A DNA stretch of 64,000 nt from JBHJGS01 sp050331575 (GCA_050331575.1 JBHJGS010000016.1:1-64000); one strand, 5' to 3'. Shown: positions 17,881 to 26,849, counted from the first letter of the stretch. A program made the numbers and translations. The notes: generated from the letters alone by a model not told the origin.

Positions 17881-19428
17881 ATGATCCGCTCCATCCTCTC
17901 CGTCGGCTCCTTAACGCTGCTCAGTCGGGTATTCGGACTGGTGCGCGACGTGCTGATCGCACTGTTCCTAGGCGCGGGCGCCGCGGCCGATGCCTTTGTG
18001 CTGGCGTTCAAGCTGCCCAACTTTTTCCGCCGACTGTTCGCCGAAGGCGCCTTTTCCGCTGCCTTCGTGCCGCAATTCTCTGAGCAGTTGGGGCTCAGCC
18101 CCGATGCCGCGGCCCAGTCTCGCGCTCGCGGGTTTGCCGAGGCGGTCTTGTCCGTGCTGCTGCCGGCGCTGCTGCTGCTCACTCTTGTGGCAGAAATCAT
18201 CATGCCCTGGATCGTGCTGGGCCTGACCGGCGGCTTCGGGTCGGAGCCAGACAAGCAAGGCCTGGCGGTGGAACTGACCCGCCTGACCTTTCCCTATCTC
18301 ATGTTGATCTCGCTGGTGGCCCTGTTCGCCGGCGTGCTGAACGGCCTATCCCGCTTCGCCGCGGCGGCCGGCGCGCCGGTGCTGCTCAATGTGGTGTTGA
18401 TCACCGCGTTGATCCTGTTTCACGGCAGCCCGGCGGCCTCGGCGCGCGCCTTGGCCGCGGCGGTCTCCGTGGCCGGCTGTGCGCAGTTGCTGCTGCTGGT
18501 GTGGGGCGCGCACCGCCAGGGCTTTGCCTTGCGCCTACGCCGGCCGCGGCTGAGCCCGCCGGTGAAGCGCCTGATCACGGTGATGGGCCCGGCCGCGCTC
18601 GGCGCCGGCGCCATGCAGGTCAATCTCCTGCTCGACATCGTGCTGGCGTCGCGCTTTCTGCCGGAGGGCGCGCTGTCCTATCTGTACTATGCCGACCGGC
18701 TGAACCAGCTGCCGCTGGGTGTCATCGGCATCGCCGTTGCCACCGTGCTGTTGCCCGCGATCAGCCGCGCGCTCGCCGACAAGGCCGATGCCGCCGCGCA
18801 GGCCAGGCTCAATCGCGGCCTGGAAATCGCCCTGCTGATCACCCTGCCCGCCGCCGGCGCGCTGATCGCCGTACCGGCCACCTTGCTGGCACCGATCTAT
18901 CAGCATGGCGCCTTCGAACCGGCCGATACCGCGGCGACCGCGGCGGCGTTGCGCGCCTATGCCATCGGCCTGCCCGCCTATGTGTTGGTCAAGATCCTGG
19001 CCGCGGCCGCCTTCGCCCGGGGCGACACCGTGCTGCCGATGCGCGCCAGCTTCGCCGCCCTCGGCGTCAATCTGGCGCTCAATCTGATCTTGATCTGGCC
19101 GCTGGCCCATGCCGGCCTGGCCCTGGCCACCGCCTTGGCCGCCTGGGCCAATGTCGCCGTGCTGGCGACCGTGCTGATCCGGCAGGGCGCCTGGCGGGTC
19201 GATGCGCGATTGGCCGCCCGCCTGCCGCGCATTGCCGTCGCAGCGCTTGCCATGGCGGTCGGCGTAACACTGCTGGCAGGTGTGTTCGAGCCCGGCGGCG
19301 ACAAGCCCGCCCAATTGGCGGCTTTGGCGGCGGTGCTGGTGCTCGGCCTGACCAGCTATGCGGTCTTGGCGCGGGTCATGCGGCTGGTCGACCGGGCCGA
19401 TCTGGCCCGCCTGCGCCGGCAGGCTTGA
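17881..19428 (+). CDS. murJ: lipid II flippase MurJ
   Basis: Integral inner-membrane flippase of the MOP superfamily that moves lipid II to the periplasmic face for peptidoglycan synthesis. The 515 residues hold about 14 membrane segments and the typical MurJ opening (SVGSLTLLSRVFGLVRDVLIA) with the conserved FGLVRD and the following LPNFFRRLFAEGAFSAAFVP. Length matches the family. murJ followed by trpS is a recurrent alphaproteobacterial order. The start at 17881 fits the family N-terminus. High confidence. Confidence 0.95.
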   Translation: MIRSILSVGSLTLLSRVFGLVRDVLIALFLGAGAAADAFVLAFKLPNFFRRLFAEGAFSAAFVPQFSEQLGLSPDAAAQSRARGFAEAVLSVLLPALLLLTLVAEIIMPWIVLGLTGGFGSEPDKQGLAVELTRLTFPYLMLISLVALFAGVLNGLSRFAAAAGAPVLLNVVLITALILFHGSPAASARALAAAVSVAGCAQLLLLVWGAHRQGFALRLRRPRLSPPVKRLITVMGPAALGAGAMQVNLLLDIVLASRFLPEGALSYLYYADRLNQLPLGVIGIAVATVLLPAISRALADKADAAAQARLNRGLEIALLITLPAAGALIAVPATLLAPIYQHGAFEPADTAATAAALRAYAIGLPAYVLVKILAAAAFARGDTVLPMRASFAALGVNLALNLILIWPLAHAGLALATALAAWANVAVLATVLIRQGAWRVDARLAARLPRIAVAALAMAVGVTLLAGVFEPGGDKPAQLAALAAVLVLGLTSYAVLARVMRLVDRADLARLRRQA

Positions 19429-19494
19429 CCGCCGCAGCCCCGCTTTCCATAAGCGCGCCAACCATAAAATCCGCAAAAAGGGCCGTTCCCGCCG

Positions 19495-20511
19495 ATGACC
19501 GACCAGCCGACCTTCCCCGCCCGCGTGTTCTCCGGCGCCCAGCCGACAGGCGCGATGCATCTGGGCAACTATCTGGGCGCCTTCAAGAACTGGGTGGCCC
19601 TGCAAGAGCGGTTTGACTGCATGTATTGCGTCGTCGATCTGCACGCCATCACCGTGTGGCAGGATCCGGCCCTGTTGGCCCAGCAGACCCGCGAAGCCGC
19701 CGCCGCCTTCATCGCCTGCGGTGTCGATCCCGACCGGGCGATCCTGTTCAATCAAGCGCGCGTGGCCGGCCATGCCGAACTGGCCTGGATCTTCAATTGC
19801 GTCGCGCGCATTGGCTGGCTGAACCGGATGACCCAGTTCAAGGACAAGGCCGGCAAAAACCGCGAGGCCGCCTCGGTGGGCCTTTATGTCTATCCCACGC
19901 TGATGGCGGCGGATATCCTGCTCTACAAGGCCACGCACGTGCCGGTGGGCGAGGACCAGAAGCAGCATCTGGAGCTGACCCGGGACATCGCGCTGAAATT
20001 CAATCATGATTTCGGGCGCGACCTCTTCCCCGTGGTGGAGCCGGTTATCCAGGGGCCGGGCACGCGGGTGATGTCCCTGCGCGACGGCCGGGCGAAAATG
20101 TCCAAGTCCGACCCCTCCGACATGACCCGGATCAATCTGACCGATGATGCCGACACCATCGCCCGGAAGGTCCGCAAGGCGCGCACCGATGCCGAACCGC
20201 TGCCGGACAGTGAGGCGGGGCTGACCAAGCGGCCCGAAGCAGCCAATCTGGTCGGCATCTACGCCGCGCTGGCCGACCAGAGCACCGATCAGGTGCTGGC
20301 GCAGTTCGCCGGCCAGGGCTTCGCTGTTTTCAAGAAGGCGCTGGAGGAGGTGGCGGTGACCCATCTGGCGCCGATCACCGAGACAATGAGCCGGCTTCTG
20401 GCCGATCCCGCCGCCATCGACGCCATCTTGTCCGACGGCGCGCAGCGGGCTGCGGACCGGGCCGCGCCAGTGCTAGCGGAAGTCAAGCAGATCATGGGCT
20501 TGCAGGCATAA
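19495..20511 (+). CDS. trpS: tryptophanyl-tRNA synthetase
   Basis: Class I aminoacyl-tRNA synthetase that charges tRNA-Trp. The 338-residue protein has the HIGH-like signature in SGAQPTGAMHLGNYLGA (about 13-29) and KMSKS at 201-205, and the length of bacterial TrpRS. It lies 66 bases after murJ. No attenuator-like leader was seen before it. Confidence 0.96.
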   Translation: MTDQPTFPARVFSGAQPTGAMHLGNYLGAFKNWVALQERFDCMYCVVDLHAITVWQDPALLAQQTREAAAAFIACGVDPDRAILFNQARVAGHAELAWIFNCVARIGWLNRMTQFKDKAGKNREAASVGLYVYPTLMAADILLYKATHVPVGEDQKQHLELTRDIALKFNHDFGRDLFPVVEPVIQGPGTRVMSLRDGRAKMSKSDPSDMTRINLTDDADTIARKVRKARTDAEPLPDSEAGLTKRPEAANLVGIYAALADQSTDQVLAQFAGQGFAVFKKALEEVAVTHLAPITETMSRLLADPAAIDAILSDGAQRAADRAAPVLAEVKQIMGLQA

Positions 20512-20624
20512 CCGCATCGCACAAAAGTTCATCCACGGTTCAGACCGGCAGGCTATGGTCGGCAGAAATTATCGGATATGGACGTGTATGGCGTGGCTTG
20601 GCCACGAACTGTTGGGAGACGGGC

Positions 20625-21236
20625 ATGCGTGAGATGGTGACCAAATCTGTTGTGGTGGTGGCGGCGCTGTTCCTGGCGGGCTGTGCGGGGTCGGTGCGCA
20701 GCGACGTGCTGCGCTTTCACCAGGTCACCCCGCCGCGGGGGGAAACCGTGCGGATCGTGCCCGCCGATGAAGACAAGATCGGCAGCTTGGAGTTTGAAAC
20801 CTATGCCGGCTATGTCCGCGCGCGCCTGATCGAGCAGGGCTATCAGCCGGTGGCAACCGAGTCGGATATTCTGGTGGAACTGGATTATGACGTGTCGGAC
20901 CCGCGGGTGCGGGTGCGCGGCACCTCCGGCGCCAGTTTCGGCTTCGGTTTCGGTCCGTACGGCTATTTCGGCCACCCCTTCTTCTTCCGCAGCGGCTTCG
21001 CCGCCTTCCCCTATTATTACAACAACACCTACAGCTATGAGGTGTTCGACCGCCGCTTGTCGATCGACATGGTCCGGGCTGAGACCGGGGAGGTGGTGTT
21101 CGAGGGACGGCTTCGCTCAATCGGCCGGGAACCGGACCTGCCGGAGGTGATGCCCTATCTGGTGGAGGCCATGTTCGTGGACTTCCCCGGGGAGAATGGC
21201 CGGACCGAGCGGGTGGTGGTGCAGCGGGAGAATTGA
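20625..21236 (+). CDS. DUF4136-like lipoprotein
   Basis: A 203-residue predicted lipoprotein: lipobox LAGC with Cys20, then a domain resembling DUF4136 (basic and aromatic strands, DILVELDYDV, a G/F/Y-rich central stretch SFGFGFGPYGYFGHPFFF at about 108-125, and RLSIDMVRAETGEVVFEGR). GGGAGAC is placed well before ATG 20625; an in-frame TTG at 20598 is a poorer choice. Probably outer-membrane anchored because the residue after Cys is Ala. Function unknown. Confidence 0.75.
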   Translation: MREMVTKSVVVVAALFLAGCAGSVRSDVLRFHQVTPPRGETVRIVPADEDKIGSLEFETYAGYVRARLIEQGYQPVATESDILVELDYDVSDPRVRVRGTSGASFGFGFGPYGYFGHPFFFRSGFAAFPYYYNNTYSYEVFDRRLSIDMVRAETGEVVFEGRLRSIGREPDLPEVMPYLVEAMFVDFPGENGRTERVVVQREN

Positions 21237-21298
21237 TCGGCGGGTGTGATCTGGTTAACGCCGCTTTCATTGCCGATGCGCTATGGTTAAGGGTCACG

Positions 21299-21321
21299 GC
21301 CCGATTCGTTTGGGATCGGGC
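21299..21321. other. 7-bp hairpin in the usp leader
   Basis: GCCCGAT at 21299-21305 pairs with ATCGGGC at 21315-21321 over a nine-base loop, 123 bases before the usp start. No T run follows. It could be a leader structure or an operator; the sequence alone does not tell. Confidence 0.3.
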
Positions 21322-21444
21322 GCAATCATCGCTGGTTGGCGACATCACGACGCCTGCGTGCCTCTCTTGAGATTTCAACAGCTTACCGCAGTGCATCCAG
21401 ATGCATGCTTGCGGCCGGCCGATTTGTTTGGCCAAATTCCGAGC

Positions 21445-21966
21445 ATGACTCAGGCCCATACCCTTCCTCAGACGTCAGACCGGATCGTGTTCCGGCCGGA
21501 TTGTCCCGTGCGTCGCTTTCTGGTGGTGGTCGATGACAGCCCGGAAAGCCGATTGGCGGTGCGCTTTGCGGCCGGCCGGGCTGCGCATGTGGGCGGCGGG
21601 CGTTTGGTGCTGTTTCATGTCATTCCGCCGACGGACTTTGAGCATTGGGTCGCCGTGGCCGATCGGATGCGCGAAGAAGCGCTGGACGAGGCGGAAGACC
21701 TGGTTGGCCGCATCGCCGACGAATTGAAGGCCGAATGGGGCATCACGCCGGAAATCGTGGTGCGCGAGGGCCAGCCGCGCGAGATGCTGCGCGATTATGT
21801 GCAGGAATGCCCGCACCTGTTCGCCCTCATCCTAGGCGCCAATTCCGGCAACGATCCCGGGCCGCTGGTGGAATATTTCTCCGGGCCGGTCGCGGGATCC
21901 CTGCCCTGCCCCGTGGTGATCGTCCCCGGTGGCATGACCGCTGAACAAATTGACGCGATCGTTTAG
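21445..21966 (+). CDS. universal stress protein (UspA family)
   Basis: A 173-residue single-domain Usp. The N-terminal strand RRFLVVVDDSPESRLAV, the helix beginning AVRFAAGRA, and the closing segment GSLPCPVVIVPGG are diagnostic. The usual ATP-binding G-x2-G-x9-G(S/T) is only partly kept (GANSGNDPGPLVEYFSGPVAGS), so nucleotide binding is uncertain. The start is set at ATG 21445, which begins the family domain; the longer upstream frame lacks similarity. usp between trpS and nfuA is a known alphaproteobacterial order. Confidence 0.88.
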   Translation: MTQAHTLPQTSDRIVFRPDCPVRRFLVVVDDSPESRLAVRFAAGRAAHVGGGRLVLFHVIPPTDFEHWVAVADRMREEALDEAEDLVGRIADELKAEWGITPEIVVREGQPREMLRDYVQECPHLFALILGANSGNDPGPLVEYFSGPVAGSLPCPVVIVPGGMTAEQIDAIV

Positions 21967-22065
21967 CCGCGCCCTCCCCGTCAGGACATCGAGGGCTTGC
22001 CCTGACCCCCGCAATCGCCACATACAGGAGCGATTGAGTCTGATTTAGCTGCGGGAGATGCGCTC

Positions 22066-22632
22066 ATGTTCATTCAAGTGGAGCCGACGCCCAATCCGGC
22101 GACGCTGAAATTCCTACCCGGTGACACCGTGATGGAGCGCGGCACCGCCAATTTCCCCAGTGCCGATGTGGCCGAGGCCTCGCCCCTGGCCAAGGCGCTG
22201 TTCGACCATGGCGGTGTTGAGAATGTCTTTTATGGCTGGAACTTCGTCAGCGTCACCAAAGCCGATGCAGCAGACTGGGATGCGCTGAAGCCCGCAGTCT
22301 TGAACATCTTGATGCAGCATTTCAGCACCGATCAGCCCTTGTTCGTCTCATCCGCGCCGCAGCAGCCGGAAACCGAGGCGATGCAGGATGATCCCGCCGA
22401 TTCCGAAATCATCGCCACAATCAAGGATCTGCTGGATCAGCGCGTGCGTCCAGCGGTGGCGCAGGATGGCGGCGATATTGTCTATCACGGCTTTCAAAAT
22501 GGCGTGGTCTATCTGAACATGCAGGGCGCCTGCTCCGGCTGCCCCATGTCCACCGCCACCTTGAAGAACGGGATTGAAAACCTGCTGCGCTATTATGTGC
22601 CGGAAGTGACCGAGGTGCGCGCGGTTAACTGA
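22066..22632 (+). CDS. nfuA: NifU family Fe-S scaffold (Nfu type)
   Basis: A 188-residue iron-sulfur carrier: N-terminal Nfu domain (MFIQVEPTPNPATLKFLPG, about 1-90) and C-terminal NifU domain (about 112-185) with the cluster-binding Cys156 and Cys159 in GACSGCPMS. It would assemble or hand over [4Fe-4S] clusters through the paired cysteines of a dimer. GGGAG precedes the start. Length and domain order match alphaproteobacterial and mitochondrial Nfu1 proteins. Confidence 0.92.
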   Translation: MFIQVEPTPNPATLKFLPGDTVMERGTANFPSADVAEASPLAKALFDHGGVENVFYGWNFVSVTKADAADWDALKPAVLNILMQHFSTDQPLFVSSAPQQPETEAMQDDPADSEIIATIKDLLDQRVRPAVAQDGGDIVYHGFQNGVVYLNMQGACSGCPMSTATLKNGIENLLRYYVPEVTEVRAVN

Positions 22633-22729
22633 GGCCGGCGGGGCATCTCACGGTTTACACCCGGGCCCGCGGGACAGTATGCATCACAGCCTCCGGCGCG
22701 CTTGCGCCGGGCGAAGGGGAGTTTGCATC

Positions 22730-23506
22730 ATGTCCTACGAATCCATCCTCTACGAAAAGCGCGACCGTGTTGCCCTGATTCGGCTGAACCGACCGGATGC
22801 GCTGAATGCCTTGAACGGCCAGTTGATGGACGAGATGACCGCGGCCCTGCGCGCGGTGGAGGCCGATGACGAGATCGGCTGCACAGTGATCACCGGCAGC
22901 GAAAAGGCCTTCGCCGCCGGCGCCGACATCAAGGAGATGGCGTCCAAAAGCTATATGGACGTCTATTTCGAGGACTTCATCACCGCCAATTGGGAAGAAG
23001 CCTCGCGCGTGCGCAAGCCCTTGGTGGCGGCTGTGTCCGGCTATGCCCTGGGCGGCGGCTGCGAATTGGCGATGATGTGCGATCTGATCATTTGCGCGGA
23101 GAACGCCAAATTCGGACAGCCGGAAATCAAGCTGGGCGTCATCCCCGGTTCCGGCGGCACCCAGCGCCTGACCCGCTTCATCGGCAAGGCCAAGGCCATG
23201 GACCTGGTGCTGACGGGCCGCAACATGGACGCCGCAGAAGCCGAGCGCTGCGGTTTGGTCAGCCGGGTGGTGCCGACTGACGAGCTTTTGGACACCGCCT
23301 TGAAGGTGGCGGACGGCATCGCGCACCTATCGCGCCCGGCGGTGATGATCGCCAAGGAGGCGGTCAATCGCGCCTATGAGACCACGCTGGGCGAGGGCAT
23401 CCGCTTCGAACGCCGGGTCTTCCACTCCCTCTTCGCCACGGAAGATCAGAAGGAAGGCATGGCCGCCTTCGTGGAAAAGCGCACGCCGCAGTTCAAGAAT
23501 GGCTGA
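22730..23506 (+). CDS. enoyl-CoA hydratase (crotonase family)
   Basis: A 258-residue crotonase that hydrates trans-2-enoyl-CoA in fatty-acid beta-oxidation. The oxyanion-hole segments AFAAGADIKEM (60-70) and ALGGGCELAMMCD (106-118) and both catalytic glutamates, Glu112 and Glu132, are present, so a true hydratase is likely rather than an isomerase. AAGGGGAG lies eight bases before ATG 22730. The sequence resembles short-chain (FadB/EchA8-like) enzymes. Confidence 0.93.
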   Translation: MSYESILYEKRDRVALIRLNRPDALNALNGQLMDEMTAALRAVEADDEIGCTVITGSEKAFAAGADIKEMASKSYMDVYFEDFITANWEEASRVRKPLVAAVSGYALGGGCELAMMCDLIICAENAKFGQPEIKLGVIPGSGGTQRLTRFIGKAKAMDLVLTGRNMDAAEAERCGLVSRVVPTDELLDTALKVADGIAHLSRPAVMIAKEAVNRAYETTLGEGIRFERRVFHSLFATEDQKEGMAAFVEKRTPQFKNG

Positions 23507-23543
23507 TCGGCCGGCCTTCACCGTCAGATGATGACCCCCGGCA

Positions 23544-23572
23544 TTGACCGGCCCATGGCGCGGTGATATAGC
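23544..23572 (+). promoter_or_regulatory. sigma-70 type promoter of rpsT
   Basis: TTGACC (23544-23549), a 17-base spacer, then TATAGC (23567-23572). This is the best -35/-10 pair seen in the window and starts about 70 bases before the rpsT ATG. Confidence 0.65.
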
Positions 23573-23643
23573 CCGCCGCCTGTTTTGTGCCGATCCGGTA
23601 TGGCCGGACCGAGCACGGTGTCGTATCGAACGAAAGTAGCAAG

Positions 23644-23916
23644 ATGGCAAACTCTCCCCAGGCGCGCAAACGCGTGCGCCAGAATGAAAAGCGCCGCCTG
23701 ATCAATCGAGCCCGGATGAGCCGCATCCGCTCGTTTGTGAAGAAGGTGGAGCTGGCCATTCAGTCGGGCGACCAGACCGCCGCGCGCGAGGCCCTGAGCC
23801 AGGCTCAGCCAGAGTTGATGCGCGGCGCCGCAAAGGGCGTCATGCACAAGAATGCCGCCGCCCGGAAACTGGCCCGGCTAAATGCACGGGTCAAAACCAT
23901 GACCCCGGTTGCCTGA
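23644..23916 (+). CDS. rpsT: 30S ribosomal protein S20
   Basis: A 90-residue, very basic protein beginning MANSPQARKRVRQNEKRR and ending in the Lys/Ala-rich helix with KGVMHKNAAARKLARL, the S20 signature. It binds 16S rRNA at the bottom of the 30S body. rpsT upstream of dnaA is conserved in alphaproteobacteria. A good promoter lies at 23544-23572. Confidence 0.96.
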   Translation: MANSPQARKRVRQNEKRRLINRARMSRIRSFVKKVELAIQSGDQTAAREALSQAQPELMRGAAKGVMHKNAAARKLARLNARVKTMTPVA

Positions 23917-24410
23917 CGCCGATCCGGGGCGATAGCGGCGAGTCGCTCTGCCCATTCGGCATAGCGGTCAGGAACTTTACCCGCCCTGCCGGTCGCTCCG
24001 GCGGGGCCGTTGCGCGTTTGATCGCTGACGGCTGATCCTGCGGTCATTGCCCCCACATCTAGTGGCCGCACCCGCCTGCGACGACTATCCCCGGCTTTTG
24101 ATCGGAGATTCGATTCCTCAGGCTTGCGATGGCCGGATGGGGCGTATATCCTTGCCGTTCTTGGTTGACGGTAGGGGGAGATAAAGAAGAGCGATGAAAA
24201 ACGCAGACGATTTAGAGAAAATTTCGCTCCGATACGTCGTGATCGTGCAGCCGTTTACCGATCATTAAATTCTTCAGGACTGAAAATACTTAACAATCGG
24301 CAGCGTAGTCTTCCTACGCACGAGGGATGTCGTGCGAGAATTTCAAGGGTGAACGCCAAGGGGGGCGGTGCTCAAGCGAGCCACACCCGTTCAAGAGGCT
24401 TGAGACCGGC
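23917..24410 (+). promoter_or_regulatory. rpsT-dnaA intergenic / dnaA leader region
   Basis: About 490 bases with no clear gene. The left part is GC-rich with short self-complementary stretches; the right part from about 24170 is A/T-richer and likely holds the dnaA promoter and leader. I looked for DnaA boxes (TTATCCACA and near forms) and found none convincing, so there is no evidence for the replication origin here. One 24-codon frame at 24194-24268 is listed separately. Confidence 0.4.
24194..24268 (+). CDS. possible leader peptide upstream of dnaA
   Basis: ATG at 24194 opens a 24-codon frame (MKNADDLEKISLRYVVIVQP, then FTDH and TAA). AGAAGAG lies just upstream as a possible ribosome binding site. 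Its place in the long dnaA leader would fit translational control of dnaA, but the frame is short enough to occur by chance. Confidence 0.25.
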   Translation: MKNADDLEKISLRYVVIVQPFTDH

Positions 24411-25823
24411 ATGGGGCGGAACAGGATAGAGGCAATGGGACCTGCGGAGACGGCACAGCAGACACCACAAAGCAGCAGCAATTGGACCGTGGCGCGGGAT
24501 CTGCTGAAACGCGAGGTCGGGACGGAGGTCTATGACAGCTGGTTTGCCGCGCTCGATTTCCTGGGAGTTGACGGCGACACCGCGGTTCTGGGGGCGCCGA
24601 CCCGGTTCAGCGGCGATTGGCTGCGCGACAATTTCGAAGATCGTATCCGCTCCTGCCTGAACCGGGCCGGCTTTCCCGTCACCGCCGTGCGCTTTCAGAC
24701 CGCGTCAAAACCGTTGAGCACCAGCACCGCGGCGGCCGATGCGCCGGCGCCGTTGCGCCGCGGCCCCGGTAGGGCCGGCAGCCAGGCAGCGGATGATTAT
24801 TGTGCCATGCTGGAGCCGCGCTATACGTTCGACACCTTCGTGGTCGGCAAATCCAATGAACTGGCCTATGCCGCTGCGCGCCGGGTCGCCGATGCTGATG
24901 TCGTGCCGTTCAATCCCTTATTCCTGCACGGCGGTGTTGGTTTGGGTAAGACCCACCTGATGCACGCCATCGCCTGGGAAGTGAAGCGGCGCGATCCAGA
25001 CAAGCGCGTCCTTTACATGTCTGCTGAGCGCTTCATGCTGCGCTTTATTTATGCCATGCGCCACCAAGATACGGTGACCTTCAAGCAGCAATTTCAAAGC
25101 GTCGACCTATTGATGATCGATGATGTTCAATTCATCGCGCACAAGGACCGCACGCAGGAGGAATTCTTCCATACCTTCAATGCCCTGGTCGACAGCCGGC
25201 GGCAGGTGGTGATCTCCGCGGATCGCTCGCCCACCGACCTGGAAGGCATTGAGGAGCGCATCGTCTCGCGCCTGGGTTGGGGCCTGGTCGCCGACATCCA
25301 CCCGACCGACTATGAACTGCGTCTGGGCATCTTGCAGTCGCGCGCGGAGAAGACCACGCATGTCGACATCCCCGGCGAGGTGCTGGACTTTCTGGCGCGC
25401 CGGGTGACCTCCAATGTCCGCGAACTGGAAGGGGCCTATAATCGCGTGGTCGCCTTTGCCGAGTTGGTCGGCCGGCCGATCACCATGGAGATGGTGCGCG
25501 AGGTCTTGCAGGACCTGCTGCGCGCCAATGACCGCAAGGTCACGGTGGACGAAATCCAGAAGAAGGTATCGGACTATTACAATCTGCGGCTGAACGAGAT
25601 GCTGTCCTCGCGCCGCTCCCGTCGCATCGCGCGGCCGCGCCAGGTGGCGATGTATCTGGCCAAGCAGTTGACCTCGCGCTCGCTGCCGGACATTGGCCGC
25701 AAATTTGCCGGGCGCGACCATACCACGGTGATGCACGCCGTGCGCACCATCGAAAGCCTGCGCCAAGTCGACAGCACCATCGACGAAGACATCAACCGCC
25801 TGACCCGGATGTTGACCGGCTAA
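24411..25823 (+). CDS. dnaA: chromosomal replication initiator DnaA
   Basis: AAA+ initiator that binds DnaA boxes and opens the origin. About 470 residues: domain I (WTVARDLLKREVGTEVYDSWF), a short variable domain II, domain III with Walker A GGVGLGKTH (about 174-182) and Walker B LLMIDDVQF, and C-terminal domain IV with the DNA-binding signature GRDHTTVMHAVRTIES (about 434). Start is uncertain: ATG codons at 24327, 24411 and 24435 are in frame; 24327 has GAGGG touching it and 24435 has AGAGG only two or three bases away, while 24411 has AAGAGG 12 bases upstream. 24411 is a compromise. Confidence 0.95.
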   Translation: MGRNRIEAMGPAETAQQTPQSSSNWTVARDLLKREVGTEVYDSWFAALDFLGVDGDTAVLGAPTRFSGDWLRDNFEDRIRSCLNRAGFPVTAVRFQTASKPLSTSTAAADAPAPLRRGPGRAGSQAADDYCAMLEPRYTFDTFVVGKSNELAYAAARRVADADVVPFNPLFLHGGVGLGKTHLMHAIAWEVKRRDPDKRVLYMSAERFMLRFIYAMRHQDTVTFKQQFQSVDLLMIDDVQFIAHKDRTQEEFFHTFNALVDSRRQVVISADRSPTDLEGIEERIVSRLGWGLVADIHPTDYELRLGILQSRAEKTTHVDIPGEVLDFLARRVTSNVRELEGAYNRVVAFAELVGRPITMEMVREVLQDLLRANDRKVTVDEIQKKVSDYYNLRLNEMLSSRRSRRIARPRQVAMYLAKQLTSRSLPDIGRKFAGRDHTTVMHAVRTIESLRQVDSTIDEDINRLTRMLTG

Positions 25824-25851
25824 GGCCAGGGCATCTTCACAGCAAGATCGG

Positions 25852-25965
25852 ACCGATTGGACCCGTGATGCGACGCCAATCGGTGGGATAAAGTTGCCCG
25901 CCCCATAGACGGCGGGCCTGGTCATCCGATCAAGCGCGATCGCGCTTGATCGGATCATGCCCTAG
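25852..25965 (-). repeat. dispersed palindromic repeat, copy C (most complete)
   Basis: This copy shows all parts: a perfect 32-base palindrome at 25924-25955 (arms ATCCGATCAAGCGCGA), the GCCCGCCGTCTATGGGGCGG block at 25896-25915 as read on the minus strand, and a second inverted repeat at 25852-25884 with arms ACCGATTGG/CCAATCGGT. It lies between the ends of dnaA and the convergent oxygenase gene, where it could act as a two-way terminator. Confidence 0.75.
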
Positions 25966-25994
25966 ACATCCTTACACCGGTCGCCCGGCGACCC

Positions 25995-26642
25995 TTATGG
26001 CCCGTCATTCACCCGCCACCAGCCGGCGATGGCGTGGCGGTCGGCATGGCAGGGGCGGACCTCATGTTCGATCTGTTCCGACAGCATCAACACGCTGCGG
26101 CCAGCGCAAGGCATCAGCCGAACAGCCTCGGTGCCATCAGCAGCATAGATCACCAGCGCGCCGTCGTCGGCCGAGTCCCATGCCTCATTGAGATAGGTGA
26201 CCAGCGAGATCACCCGGTTGCGCGCGCCCTTCAGGGCATCGACATGGCGCTTATAGAAGCCGCCCATGGGATAATGCGCAAAACAGGCCTCAAAGCGGAA
26301 CAGGCCGAGGAACAGCTGAGCCTTCAGCGCCAGGCGCGCGGCCTCGGCGACCTGAAAAAAGCGCAGCTCGGCGGGATCCGCGCCGGTCAGCCAGCGGATC
26401 CGCGCCTGCCAGATGGTGCGCACCAGCCGCTTTTGGCTCTGCCGCCCGAGTTGGGCGGGCCGGTTCGCCGCCTCTGCTGCCACATAGCGGGCCCGCGCGG
26501 CCAGTGCGGCGGTGAGCCCTGGTTCCGGCCAGCCGGCCACCTCCGCCCAGCCCTGCTCGGCCAGTCTGTCCGCCACTGCCGCCCAATCCGGGCCCGGGGC
26601 GATTTGGTCAGGTAAGGCAAGTGCCGCGGGAACGTCGGTCAT
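25995..26642 (-). CDS. 2OG-Fe(II) oxygenase (prolyl-hydroxylase-like)
   Basis: A 215-residue single-domain dioxygenase. The iron facial triad is visible as His133-x-Asp135 in FYKRHVDAL and His193 in EQIEHEVRP, with Arg202 as the likely 2-oxoglutarate ligand. Flanking segments (RFEACFAHYPMGGFYKRH, VISLVTYLNEAW) resemble the EGLN/SM-20-like group, whose bacterial members hydroxylate a proline in elongation factor Tu or similar proteins. Substrate here is not known. It is convergent with dnaA; repeat C separates them. No strong ribosome binding site is seen. Confidence 0.82.
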   Translation of the reverse strand: MTDVPAALALPDQIAPGPDWAAVADRLAEQGWAEVAGWPEPGLTAALAARARYVAAEAANRPAQLGRQSQKRLVRTIWQARIRWLTGADPAELRFFQVAEAARLALKAQLFLGLFRFEACFAHYPMGGFYKRHVDALKGARNRVISLVTYLNEAWDSADDGALVIYAADGTEAVRLMPCAGRSVLMLSEQIEHEVRPCHADRHAIAGWWRVNDGP

Positions 26643-26849
26643 CCAAGGGGCAGGCTCAAACGCCCGCGATCTGCACGCGGGCAGCGTGCCTTAGAGCCCG
26701 GGCGGGCGGCTGTCGAGCCGTTTGCGACGAAAAGCCGTCAGCGCCGGTCGATCGACCCTGTGCTCCATCACGATGCTTGTCTCACTGAAGAGACGCAGGC
26801 GCGCGGGGCCGAACCAGCGCCTGGCACAAGTCCGCGGCGAGCCCCAAGG

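Noticed and set aside
18535..20364. 609-codon minus-strand frame across murJ and trpS
   Set aside because: Antisense shadow of two well-supported genes; Gly/Gln/Arg-biased and without domains.
23917..24410. Replication origin next to dnaA
   Set aside because: No convincing DnaA boxes or A/T-rich unwinding element with repeats; adjacency alone is not evidence.
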